Part shown: positions 53,217 through 64,000 of the stretch, piece after piece | Layout of the letters: each line of letters starts with the position of its first letter | Position numbering within the stretch: position 1 is the first letter of the stretch | Source of the DNA: Brassica napus | Taxonomy: Eukaryota > Streptophyta > Magnoliopsida > Brassicales > Brassicaceae | Reading direction: 5' to 3' | DNA: 64,000 bases | NCBI RefSeq assembly: GCF_020379485.1 | Contig: NC_063449.1 | Location: 36,391,473-36,455,472 of the forward strand | Made by a program: the position numbers and the translations under genes | The notes under the pieces: generated by a model | Told to the model about the DNA's origin: nothing | The model's input: the letters and a program-made list of their open reading frames with translations, nothing else | Databases searched by the model: none

Positions 53217-55520
53217 TTAGTGTTCCTCTCTTGGATTTTCCCAACGTAAGGGGAATAGTAATTTTGCAAAAATCTGATTGAATTCAAGAGAAAGAGCTTG
53301 CTTTGTAATTCACATTAGTTGGTATGTTCCAAAAGTCTTTGATGATCTTGTGCTCTAAAAATCTTTTTCCACATTTTCAGTCTTGCTCTGGATCAAGCAA
53401 TATCTCATTGTTTGTCCATGTTATTCACGTGCTATCTTTCTTCTACCATTTGCAGAAATCCAGTTCTGTAGGTCCAAATGCCACAAGAACTTCAAGGTGT
53501 AGAGAAACCCACGGAAAGTGAAATGGAATAAAACATACAGAGCAGCAAACGGAAAGGACATGACTCTACAAGTTTGATTTTTACATAAGTTTTTGCTTAT
53601 GTGTTCATGTGGGTTATCTAGAGAACGCTCACCATCTCCAGCTTGTATGTTCTCTGTTTCTTTTCCCTCAAAAGGGTAAGACATTTGAGTTTGAGAAGAA
53701 ACGAAACAGAGCTGAGAGATGTGACAGGAACGTAACAGAGATAATATGAACATCTTAAACTATATTATATCAGGAGGTTGATGCTCGTGAAAACGGCCAT
53801 ATCGCCATGGCTCCTTCAAGTTTGGTGTAGTCTGAGAGTAGAAATCTTGTTGCGTATACAATAAATAAAAAGATATAACGTGTTAGTAAAAAAAACTGAT
53901 TTGGTATAACATCTAAACAAATAACATCATATAAAGATTAAAATAAGACTAAATGATAATAATAATAATGCTAAAAATATATATTATTCCACTTTCAATT
54001 GTTTTGAAGTGTGAAAAATATCAACGGGTTTTTCTATTAACATAATAAAAACATTACTAGGGGACTGAAGTAACTAGAAAGAACATTGTGAAACCAAATG
54101 TTAGAGTCAATTTATTACAAACATATATTTTTTCTCTGCAACACTTTTCATTTGATTGAGTGATACGGTTGAGGAACAGCATGATAGGGACCTAAACAAG
54201 CAGAAATTTTTTTAATCCGGAGACTATGCTGGCGAAATACATAATTTTCCGAAAACAAAGATCTGAACACATATTTTTTCCTCTGCAACACTTTTCACTA
54301 GATGTGTATTTTGTGTTTCAGTGTGATAGATTCGAATAAAACTATAGATTCAACCCAATGTGATTATTTTTATTATATAAACTCAAAATTATATTTTTAA
54401 ATTTTTTCTCTTTTGGAAACCATTTTTACATTTTTGGATACATAGTTTTTCAGATTTGAGAAAATATATCATATTTTACACTTAGTTGGAATATTTCATT
54501 ATTTTTAAAAGTCCGCTATGTAGACTGTCAAAATTGGTAAGATTTTATTTTCACCATTTTGTTTTGTTTTTGGGTGTTAAATCCAAATAAAGTTATATAT
54601 TCAATTTAACGTAATTGTTTTTTTATTATTCTAGCTTAAATTTTATATTTTTCATGTTTCATCTTTCTCTCTAAAAAGTAAAAAAATAAATATATGGAGA
54701 TGATTGGTTGTGGTTGTAGATGCTCTGGACAAACAAAATTTAGTCTAGAGCTGTATATGCCAACCAATCGAGCTTTTCTTTCCTTAATTCACAGGAAATT
54801 TTTTTTTTGCAAAATCAAAATATGGCTGTAGATAGCTTTATTTTCAGAGAAAAAGTTAGTGCTTTAGAAAGTTACATCAATGAAAGCTACTGCAAATAAA
54901 TCTACAGATTAAATTCTACAGAAGAAAATATAAAGCCATAACCCTTATATATATCTTTAAAATTTATGTCTTTAATATCTAAGTAAAGATATATATCCAA
55001 ACTCAACGTTTTGCTATTGTCTTAGTTATAAAATATCTAGTTTCAACTAATATTTTAAATTTGAAGTTGTGTTCAAAGTTTCGGGTATATGGATTGTTAG
55101 ATTATTATCTCAAAGTACAGAGATGACTGATGTCAAAAAAATAATAATAATAATCTTAAAGTACATTTATAACTCAATAAAGTGACAATTATACAAATAT
55201 TTACCTAAGACCATCATCATCATATTTAAAATTATTCTTGTTTGAGATTTTTTTTTTTAAATGCGAGATAATTTTCTACACATTATTTTCTCATTGATTC
55301 AACGTTTAATTATTGAAAACTTAAAAAAAAAACTATTAGATTCTAATACTAATATTAATATTATATAAGTTTATATACAAGTATTTAACCAATATTGATA
55401 TTCTAAAAGATAGTTAGGTCAACCCAAAATAAGAAAATGAAACTGGTGGAGTTGTCAGTGAATTGTTTTTGTTATTTCTAAATACTTTTTTTCTTCTAAA
55501 TGTTGGTTTTTTTGGAACAT
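53217..55520. other. Intergenic, mostly AT-rich; no gene recognised
   Basis: Around 53280-53760 the base composition is less AT-rich. A 110-codon minus-strand frame (53421-53753) and a plus-strand frame (53324-53521) overlap there, neither with known motifs; this could be a remnant of a gene. The rest is AT-rich without recognisable features. Confidence 0.35.
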
Positions 55521-55523
55521 TTA

Positions 55524-55738
55524 GGACATGATTAACTCCGGTCTTAGCCTGAGTTCTTAACTCATGATTTGATATTTTTTAGATTTTTTTTTACACTTTT
55601 CGGCTAAGAGACGACTCTTATATCTCTTATTTAATAGACGGTTCTTAACTTTTCTTAGTTAAAATCTAAGAAAAACTAAAAACTGTCTCTTAGCCGAAGC
55701 TAATAACTCCAGTTAAGAGACTGATATTAATCATGGTC
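55524..55738. mobile_element. MITE with TTA target duplication
   Basis: The ends GGACATGATTAACTCCGG and the complement of GACCATGATTAATATC are inverted repeats, flanked by TTA at 55521-55523 and 55739-55741. The interior shows two opposed copies of a cggctaagaga-type motif. There is no coding content. Confidence 0.75.
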
Positions 55739-55741
55739 TTA

Positions 55742-56918
55742 AAAAAAATGTAACAGGCAGGCATTTCGAGAGGTTAACCATTGTATTATTACTTTTATCC
55801 AAACTGTATAATGTTGATGGGATCCGGTGAATTAATGTTGGCAAGATTGTACCCTTCTCAAAGATGGCTATTGATTGATTTTAACTGCTGATAAAGGGAA
55901 AGAAGAAACAAAAAGATATTTTCCAGTTTCCACTAGTTTTGTCACGCTTCCTGGAAATAGCCAACGGACCAAAACTTCTCGTCCTTTTTCTGTTTTTGAT
56001 ATGATAAGATAAGATTCTCTCATTCTTTTATAATATCAAACATTATGTATTTTGAAGTGTCAGCCATAAGTTAATATCAACTTTAACTTTAAATTAGTTA
56101 TCCTGAACTACTAATTTTATCTTAATTTTTCACTCAGTTTTAAATAGTTTAAAATCTTTTATAATTATTTTATATAATGAAATTTAAATGATTTAGATGA
56201 AACCGTGTTTGATAGTTCAAATTAAAATATTCCAAAATATGACCCTAATTTAATAGATTTGATATTTTTTTATTTTTTATTTTTTTTCATTTCAAGTACA
56301 AATGAATATTTTTAAAAACATTCTAACAGAATATTTTAAAAGTTTTATTTCCAAAAACTAATTAATTTAAATTTCAATTATCAGTAAAATATAATTAAAA
56401 TATTTTATGTGATAATATACTTTTTTTAAATCCAAACTAAATTAATTTTAATTTTTAATTATATTTTAATGATAATCAAAATTTAAATTAGTTAATTACG
56501 AAAATAAACTGCAAATAGATTTTTTAAAAGATTTTGTTAGAATTTATAAGGAAAGTTGTTTATTTGTATTTCAAATACAAGATTAAGATATTAAAAAATA
56601 TTGTAATTAAAGTATGTTTAATTTAATAATTTTTTTAAGGGATGGTCCAAGAAAAATCACACATAAAAAAATCATAAGGCTCTAATTTAATAGATTAGAT
56701 TTAAAATATGTTGTTACTAAAGGCTAAAGCAATGATAAACTTGTGTTCATGTTTAACTGGTCATTTAGAAATGTTAGAGTACTATCTTTTCATATCCGAG
56801 TTTGTTTTCCACTAACCATTGTAATCAACAAAAGCTCAGTGCATATTTTATGGAGATTAAAGTTTAATGTGCCCAACATTTTAAATGACGGTGCCATCTA
56901 TACTATCAAAATGCACTC
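55742..56918. other. AT-rich intergenic DNA
   Basis: Nothing recognised beyond AT-rich sequence with many poly(A) and poly(T) runs. Confidence 0.45.
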
Positions 56919-56934
56919 GGATCTTATCTAATCT

Positions 56935-57321
56935 TTTTTTTGGACAACAAATGCTTATATTAAAATTAAACATTTGATAGGCTAAGTCGGAAACAACCGG
57001 AGAGATATTCGACGGTAAACTGATAAGCTAACATAACTAAAACCAAGCTAAGGATAGAGGTAGCTAAGAAGAAAAGAAACCCGTAAGCAATCTTTACTTA
57101 TATTTCTAGAGATTGCGTTCGAAAACACAAAAAAAATCAAAATCGACATTGAAAAGCCCAACCGATGGATTTTTAAAGCAGTTGAAACCCGTCTCTGTAG
57201 TTGCGTGGATCTTCCATTGTTGCAGTGAGTGTGGAGAGGCTACGGAATAGGATTACACACAGAATCATCAACGGTTCTGCAGCTTCTAAAGAATAGCAGT
57301 TGAAAGAGCCGAGAGATGTTG
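56935..57321 (-). mobile_element. Short poly(A)-tailed retroposon with 16-bp TSD
   Basis: The direct repeat ggatcttatctaatct lies at 56919-56934 and 57322-57337. The first copy is followed by a T run, the complement of a 3' poly(A) tail on the minus strand. The inner sequence shares a segment with the larger retroposon at 1769-3422: caatgtcgattttgatt here and caacgtcgacttcgact there, both followed by a cgaacRcaatc-like motif. It is probably a 5'-truncated member of that family. No functional frame was seen. Confidence 0.72.
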
Positions 57322-57439
57322 GGATCTTATCTAATCTATATCGAGGAAAACGTGTCCGTCTCTTCTTGGTAAAACTAACATTGAAATTTGACACGCACTT
57401 GCTTATACAACCAGTACCTCCAAGAAAATTTATAAAGTG

Positions 57440-57444
57440 CATTT
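57440..57444. repeat. Target-site duplication of the right-hand Copia element, left
   Basis: CATTT, repeated at 63595-63599. Confidence 0.8.
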
Positions 57445-57797
57445 TGTTATAAGATAAACTTTGAAATGATCTTCCACTCCTTTACCAACTCAAGCACTAT
57501 GATCATCTACTCATCAAGCACTATGATCACCCACTCATTTACCAAATCAAGCACCATTTTTGTTATTTTATGTATTGTTGCTCACTATAAATACCATCAC
57601 TCATCTCACTCTTTTGTACACCATAAACAAGAACAAAAGTTTATAATAAAAGAATCATTACATCTCATCTCTCTTCTCCCTCTTCATAGTAAATATTTTC
57701 TCTTGCATATTTATCGTATATCTTCTTTCTGCGTGGAAAATTAATCGCTCTTATTTAAATTTCTCGACACTATAGAATCATAAGTTATTTTATAACA
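57445..57797 (+). repeat. 5' LTR of the right-hand Copia element
   Basis: 353 bp. It contains tandem-like tcaagcactatgatcaYc stretches and a tataaatacc TATA-like motif (about 57587). Confidence 0.88.
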
Positions 57798-57854
57798 CGT
57801 TATCAGCACGAACGTTCTCCAAATTGGTAAAATTTATTTGTATCATTTATACCC

Positions 57855-58090
57855 TGCTATAATGGTCGGTATACCGCCTCTACTATTATTTATATCATGT
57901 TATAATAGCCGGAATACCGCCTATATTATTTATTAGTAATTTAATGGTCGGCCGAGCCGCCTTATATCCTGTTTATTATTTATTGGTCGGCCGAGCCGCC
58001 TTATATTTTGTTTATTATTAATTGGTCGGCCGAACCGCCGTATAATTTATTTATTACTCTGCATTGATCGGCTGAGCCGTCGCATGATTT
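57855..58090. repeat. Six-copy CGGCCG-centred repeat in the Copia leader
   Basis: A TGGTCGGCCGAGCCGCC-like core recurs at about 57863, 57906, 57955, 57984, 58023 and 58065, separated by AT-rich spacers so that the spacing varies from 29 to 49 bp. The core is GC-rich and partly palindromic in an otherwise AT-rich leader. Confidence 0.8.
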
Positions 58091-58287
58091 GTTGTCATAA
58101 CATAAATATTTCATTGCCATATTTTTTTTTACTTCTATTATTTTTTATGAAATTTTATAGATTTAAATGACTGTTTAATACAATATTTTCAGACTGATTC
58201 TTGGTGCACTCGATTTAACCCCAACGGTCACAAAGAAATTTTTTCAAAAAGGTTTCCTTTCTCTAACGGTCATGAACAGTAATTTTC

Positions 58288-58392
58288 ATCTATAAATACA
58301 ACTCATTTTCACTTCATTTTCTCATCCAAAACATTTCATCTTCTCTCAAATATTTACAAATCGCTCTTCTCCGATTATTCATTTCAAGAAAG
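58288..58392 (+). promoter_or_regulatory. Possible TATA box and leader before the small ORF
   Basis: ctataaataca (about 58290-58300) lies about 100 bp upstream of the ATG at 58393, followed by a CT-rich leader. The arrangement resembles a standard plant core promoter inside the element. Confidence 0.4.
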
Positions 58393-58563
58393 ATGATTCG
58401 CGCATTTTTGATTTTATGTACAATTTTTATTTGTGTTTCTGTTTACGGTTTATTCGTTGGAGAATTTACTTCGGGTGAATTTAAAATGAATATCGGTTTA
58501 TTTTTCTTTACGTTGCTTCTCCTTGTAATTGCGTGTATTATTAATATAAATGGTTCATTTTAA
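58393..58563 (+). CDS. 56-residue two-transmembrane-helix protein in the Copia leader
   Basis: An intact frame runs from ATG 58393 (context aagaaagATGA) to TAA 58561-58563. Residues 4-22 (AFLILCTIFICVSVYGLF) and 34-50 (IGLFFFTLLLLVIACII) are strongly hydrophobic. They are joined by a short polar linker, GEFTSGEFKMN. This could be a signal peptide plus one helix, or two membrane helices. I recognise no family. It precedes the place where gag would be. It might be a captured host gene, an accessory ORF of this lineage, or chance. Confidence 0.45.
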   Translation: MIRAFLILCTIFICVSVYGLFVGEFTSGEFKMNIGLFFFTLLLLVIACIININGSF

Positions 58564-59598
58564 AATTGCAAAATTCTAAAAAAAAAAAAAAAAAAACCAT
58601 ATTTATGATTCATGATATTTAGTATCGTTTGGTATTATCGGTTTAGTATATAATGTTAATTAGACGATGATATTAATTTGTCTGATTGTATATATGCATG
58701 TTTTAAAGCAATGCACTATAATACTATAGTCATATGACATATAATATATTAACCATGACTAATGGTTGTCCATCTGCTAAAACGCATCGATCGATGGGTT
58801 TATGGGCTATAACGCATCGATCGATGGATCTGCTAAAACGACTTTATTTAATTTAATTCTACACACTGTAATGTGTATCGCTTATTGTTAATTGGTTTGG
58901 TTCGGTTAACACTCAAAACAGAAAACACCTTTATAACGTGTAGTTGCGTTACCGATTTGCTCGTCTATTCATTGAACCATGCACATGCACACATGTGTCA
59001 CCAATATGCTTGTTTGATAATAATACGTTTAGTCAAAGTTATAATACTAAATTGGTTTGTTCAGAAAATAATATGTTTGAATTGGTTTGGATAACCATTG
59101 GTTTATATGGTTCATGCTCTAAATAATTGAGAATCATTAATTAATATTTGCAATATAATCTTTGGTTGGTTTGATTGTTTGGTTTTAAAATCTTGAGCAC
59201 TAAAGAACTTGATATCATTAATAATCATCAACGTTTGTCTATATGTAAGAGTAATAGTTATTTGATGAATTAAATTTTGCTTATTATACTTTAATATGCT
59301 TCATGGTTTAATGGTATTAAGGAAACATACTTTATGATTCATGGTCTAACATCATAAAAGAAATTATTTGTAATCGGTTAGTCTTGTAGTCGGTTAGTCT
59401 TTGGTCTAATATCATAAAAGAATTTGGATTATATGTTGATATTTACTAATGTAATGACCATGTTTATATGAGCAAAATTTAAAGTTTTCAGAATAATGTT
59501 GTATTTCATAATAACTAATGTATAATTATTGTGTACTTGTTATTGATGCATAATATGTTTACTTATGAAAGTTTATTTTCTTTATTGATATTAACTGT
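58564..59598. other. Non-coding interior of the Copia element where gag is expected
   Basis: About 1 kb of AT-rich sequence with repeated ttggtttgg and cattaat motifs. The only frames here are short and carry no gag or zinc-knuckle motif. Confidence 0.6.
58775..58830. repeat. Pair of aacgcatcgatcgatgg repeats
   Basis: The 17-bp sequence occurs at 58781-58797 and 58811-58827, 30 bp apart, with the palindrome ATCGATCGAT at its centre. It lies inside the gag-less part of the Copia element. Confidence 0.7.
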
Positions 59599-62500
59599 GT
59601 GTTACAGAAATGGATAAGAAAGCAAATGAAACAACAACTAAGCAAATTGGTAGAGAAGTTTGCATACCAGATAGTGGCACACACAACGCACACTATACTG
59701 AAAGATAAAAGATATTTCTCTACTTTAAAGTCAGTAAAAATGACTGTAAACACAATATCAGATCCTACAGACCTGATCGAAGGAATTGGCAAGGCAAACT
59801 TTATGTTGCCTAATGGAACAAAGTTTTCCATAGATAATGCCTTATATTCTCCAAATTCTAAGAGAAATTTGTTGAGTTTCAAAGATATATACCGTCAAGG
59901 GTATAACACTCAGTCTGCAACTGAGAATGGAAAGAAGTATTTGTATATAACTTCTGAAAAATCAGGCAAAGGCCTTGTACTGGAAAAATTTCCAGAACTT
60001 CCTTCTGGATTGCATCACACTTATATTGATGCTATAGAATCACATCTTGTGATCAAAAGAAATTCAGAAGATGTTACATTATGGCATGATCGTCTTGGTC
60101 ACCCAGGCACTACAATGATGCGAAAAATCATTGAAAGCTCACATGGTCATTCAATAAAAACCCAAGATATATACCAAAGTAATAAAATGACATGTGATGC
60201 GTGTGCTCTTGGGAAATTAATCATAAGACCATCACCAACCAAAATTGACAAAGAATCACCAAAGTTTTTGGAAAGAATCCAAGGTGATATTTGTGGACCA
60301 ATACATCCACCGTGTGGACCATTCTACTACTTTATGGTATTAATCGATGCATCGAGTAGATGGTCACATGTTTGTTTGTTATCATCTCAAAATATGGCAT
60401 TTGCGAGATTTCTAACTAAGATAATCAAATTAAGAGCACAGTTCTCAGATTATCCAATTAAAAGAGTTAGATTAGATAACGCTGATGAATTCACATCCCA
60501 AGCTTTTAATGATTATTGTATGGTATCAGGGATTGAAGTAGAGCATTATGTTGCTCATGTTCATACACAAAATGGTTTGGCATAATCATTAATTAAACGG
60601 CTGCAACTAATTGCAAGGCCATTGATCATGAGATCAAAACTCCCAACCTCTGTATGGGGACAAGCTATTTTGCATGCAGAAGCACTAATTCAGATAATAC
60701 CAAGTGCATAACATAGATATTCCCCATTACAGTTAGCATTTGGAAAAGAACCAAATATCTCTCATCTAAAAATCTTTGACTGTGCGGTTTATATTCCAAT
60801 AGCACCACCACAACGTACAAAGATGGGACCGCAAAGACGGTTGGGAATATATTGGCTATGATTCTCTATCAATAATAAGATACCTAGAACCACAAACTGG
60901 TGATGTGTTTACGGCACGATTTGCCGATTGTCATTTCAATGAGAAAGAATTCTCAACTCTAGGGGGAGACAATAAGCAAATAGGAAAAGAGATCAAATGG
61001 AGTGTACCATCGTTATTACACCTTGATCCTCCTACGAAACAGTCAGAACTAGAAGTTCGACGTATCATGCATTTACAAAATATAGCAAATCAGCTACCTG
61101 ATGCATTTGCTGATACCAAAATGGTAACTAAATCACATATACCCGCTGCAAATACTCCTGCTCGTATTGAAATACCACAAAACGGTGGAACGGCAGTTGA
61201 TACACGTGAATCAGGAACAAGTTTAAAGCGCGGTAGACCTATTGGTTCAAAGGATAAACTTCCTAGAAAACGTAAGAAATGTGAAAAGCATGATACTCCC
61301 AAAATAGCGGAAAATATTTTGGAAGAAGCGAATTGTGAATCTAACGACAATATAGAGCATCATGAATCTGAAAGAAATCACGAGATTTCTATCAATTACA
61401 TCCATAATGGAAAGATATGGAAACGAAATGAGATGGATGATATTGATGACGTTTTCTCATACCTTTTAGCAAAGGAAATTAATGAAGAAAACGAAGATCC
61501 TGAACCAAAGTCTGTATATGAATGTCAAAAGAGACATGACTGGATAAAATGGAAAGATGTGATTCAAGTCGAACTAGATTCGCTTAACAAACGAAATGTA
61601 TTCGGAACTATTGTGCTCACACCCAAAGATGTAAAACCTGTTGGGTACAAATGAGTGTTTGTCCGAAAAAGAAATGAGAAAAACGAGATTACAAGATACA
61701 AAGCTCGTCTCGTAGCCCAAGGTTTCTCTCAAAGGCCATGAATTGATTATGAGGAAACTTATTCTCCTGTTATGGACGCAATCACATTTAGATTCCTGAT
61801 GAGCCTAGCGGCCAATGAAAATTTAGAAATGCGTCTCATGGATGTCGTTACGGCATATTTATATGGATCATTAGATATTGATATCTATATGAGAATCCCA
61901 GATGGATTTAAAATGCCAGAAACGTTAAATTCCAAACCTAAAGAGTTATGTGCAATAAAATTGCAAAGATCATTATATGGGTTAAAACAATCTGGACGAA
62001 TGTGGTATAATCGTCTCAGCGAACACTTAACAAAAGAAGGATACACGAATGATCCTATATGCCCTTGTGTTTTCATAAAGAAAACAACATCCGGATTTGT
62101 GATAATCGCGGTGTACATTGATGATCTTAATATTATTGGAACTCAAAACGAAATCCAAAAGGCATCAAACTATCTGAAAGAAGAATTTGAGATGAAAGAT
62201 CTCGGGCAGACAAAATATTGTCTAGGATTAAAAATTGAGCACTCTCAAAAGGGTATATTTGTACATCAGTCTATATATACCAAACAAGTATTGAAACGCT
62301 TTAATATGGATAAAGCAACTCCTCTTAGCACCCCGATGGTCGTTAGATCACTTAATGTTGAAAATGGTCTGTTTCGACCATCTGAGGAAAATGAAGAAAT
62401 ACTTGGTCCTGAAACTCCATATTTAAGTGCAATTGGAGCTCTTATGTATCTTGCAAATTGTACTCGACCTGACATATCTTTTGCCATTAATCTTTTAGCG

Positions 62501-63112
62501 AGATTCAGTTCGTCTCCTACGCGAAGACATTGGAATGAAATTAAACATGTCTTTCGTTACCTTCAAGGAACAACTGATTTAGGCTTGTTTTATCCTAAAA
62601 GTTCAAAAGGTCAAATGATTGGTTTTGCAGATGCATGTTATTTGTCAGATCCACACAAAGCTCGATCCCAGACAGGATATGTTTTTACAATTGGAGGCAC
62701 CGCCATATCTTGGCGTTCTCAGAAGCAGACACTTGTTGCTACTTCTTCAAATCACGCTGAGATCATTGCACTTCATGAAGCAAGTAGAGAATGTGTATGG
62801 CTAAGATCAATAAGCCGACACATCTGTTCAAGCAGTGGGATTGGCAAAAATACGGAGCCAACTATTCTATATGAAGATAATGCAGCATGTGTTGCTCAAA
62901 CAAAGGAAGGATATATCAAAAGCGATAGAACCAAACATATACCTCCGAAGTTCTTCTCATACACTCAAGAGCTCGAGAAGAATAAAGAGATCGAAGTAAG
63001 ATATGTTCGATCATGCGACGATGCAGCCGACCTCTTCACAAAATCACTACCTACCTCGGTATTCAGAAAACATGTCCATAACATTGGAATGCGCCATCAG
63101 AAGGATCTATGA
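59599..63112 (+). pseudogene. Copia pol polyprotein, partly degraded
   Basis: Protease (CIPDSGTHN, in another frame near 59660) is followed by pre-integrase (LWHDRLGHPG). Integrase has RIQGDICGPI and VRLDNADEFTSQA. Reverse transcriptase has YIDDLNIIG and SLYGLKQSGRMW. RNase H has GFADACYLSDPHKARSQTGY and the closing EDNAACVAQ. Stops occur at 60583, 60709 region, 61652 and 61739, with a frame change near 60860 and another close to the start. The reverse transcriptase to RNase H part from 61772 to 63112 is fully open. Confidence 0.9.
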
Positions 63113-63242
63113 TTGCTCATTCGAGGGGAAGCTTACGTAGTTGTACTCTTTTTACCTTACTATGATTTTTCCCATTGGGTTTTCCATGACTAGGTTTTTA
63201 ACGAGGCACTACGTAATACAAGATGGATGATCAAGGGGGAGT

Positions 63243-63594
63243 GTTATAAGATAAACTTTGAAATGATCCTCCACTCCTTTACCAACTCAAGCACTATGAT
63301 CATCTACTCATCAAGCACTATGATCACCCACTCATTTACCAAATCAAGCACCATCTTTGTTATTTTATGTATTGTTGCTCACTATAAATACCATCACTCA
63401 TCTCATTCTTTTGTACACCATAAACAAGAACAAGAGTTTATAGTAAAAGAATCATTACATCTCATATTTCTTCTCCCTCTTCATAGTAAATATTCTCTCT
63501 TGCATATTTATCGTATATCTTCTTTCTGCGAGGAAAATTAATCGCCCTTATTTAAATCTCTCGACACTATAGAATCATAAGTTATTTTATAACA
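63243..63594 (+). repeat. 3' LTR of the right-hand Copia element
   Basis: 352 bp, about 3 percent different by eye from 57445-57797. The host duplication CATTT follows at 63595-63599. Confidence 0.88.
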
Positions 63595-63599
63595 CATTT

Positions 63600-64000
63600 G
63601 AATATTTAACTATACTCGTCTCTAGGTAGTTGTCACTTTATCAAAAAAATAGTATATAAGAAACAGTGAAGGGTCGTAGCTTTATATTTTAATTGCAACT
63701 GGAGATCTACAATCTATTATTATATACGCAGTGCTACCGTGGACGGTCGATATATTGGATTAAAAAGGAAAATCATATGTCGCAAACAGCATAGAAACAG
63801 ATACATTGAACGGTCCAGCTTATTGTTTTGATGCAAAAATGTTTGTTTATCAAACTACAGTAATCTTCTCCGAAACTTCATACACTCGCCGACAAAAAAA
63901 AAAACCTTCATCCACTAGGGTCTCTCGTAACTTGCACTAACATTTTATCAACAACTCATAAAAGTCCACGAACCTTACCATTGGTCACAAATATTTAAAA
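63600..64000. other. Right edge, no feature recognised
   Basis: AT-rich sequence to the window end, with no gene, RNA or bounded repeat seen. Confidence 0.4.

Larger units (their letters stand above)
57445..63594 (+). mobile_element. Ty1/copia LTR retrotransposon lacking gag
   Basis: The LTRs of 353 and 352 bp (TGTTATAAG...TATAACA) differ at roughly a dozen positions. CATTT is duplicated on both sides and a purine tract (aagggggag) precedes the 3' LTR. After the 5' LTR comes CGTTATCAGCACGA, unlike the usual initiator Met-tRNA site. The leader contains a repeat array and a small two-helix ORF. No gag is visible, and pol begins directly at protease around 59620. Pol has several stops and a frame change. 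Confidence 0.92.

Noticed and set aside
53324..53753. Overlapping plus and minus frames that might be a gene
   Set aside because: No known motif and no consistent exon structure; noted only as a less AT-rich stretch.

Overview
The window is nuclear DNA from a flowering plant, almost certainly a Brassicaceae species of Brassica or a close relative. Its genes have introns, the intergenic DNA is AT-rich, and MITEs, Helitrons and LTR retrotransposons are dense. From memory, the recognisable genes follow the order of Arabidopsis thaliana chromosome 1 around At1g70170 to At1g70030: a matrix metalloproteinase (At2-MMP type), formin FH8, a clade V L-type lectin receptor kinase, the SIN3-like co-repressor SNL4, and a short paired-amphipathic-helix (PAH) protein. 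All family and synteny calls rest on motif recognition; no search was run.

Layout. 1-937: metalloproteinase, minus strand, running off the left edge. 1769-3422: poly(A)-tailed retroposon with a 17-bp target-site duplication (TSD). 3583-3837: MITE. 3933-8603: non-autonomous Helitron carrying a cytochrome P450 fragment. 8898-10536: DUF674 pseudogene whose stop codon is overlapped by a MITE (10536-10792). 11410-13110 and 17826-17926: remnants of an unidentified minus-strand gene, split by a Copia element (13577-17820) that carries a minisatellite where RNase H should be. 18604-19334: hAT-type MITE. 19740-20650: intron-containing ARF1 pseudogene. 21590-22452: LINE fragments forming an inverted repeat. 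22854-29505: FH8 pseudogene split by an old Copia element (23789-28572).

30080-37432 holds an apparently intact lectin receptor kinase whose single intron contains a Ty3/gypsy element with two LTRs that look identical (31678-36836). 38066-43479 is SNL4, about 19 coding exons on the minus strand. Further right are a SINE (44745-44981), a 739-bp tandem duplication (about 46650-48120), a MITE, tRNA-Pro(AGG) at 48639-48710, a degraded PAH pseudogene (49525-50248), an intact 158-residue PAH gene (51402-52234), two more MITEs, a second small retroposon (56935-57321), and a gag-less Copia element (57445-63594) with a 56-codon two-helix ORF in its leader.

The genes do not form a pathway. They are independent loci: an extracellular protease, a membrane-anchored actin nucleator (dead here), a membrane receptor kinase, and a nuclear co-repressor with two truncated tandem relatives. 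The main story is how transposons have remodelled the block. FH8, DUF674, the ARF copy and one unidentified gene are broken, while the receptor kinase and SNL4 keep open coding frames.
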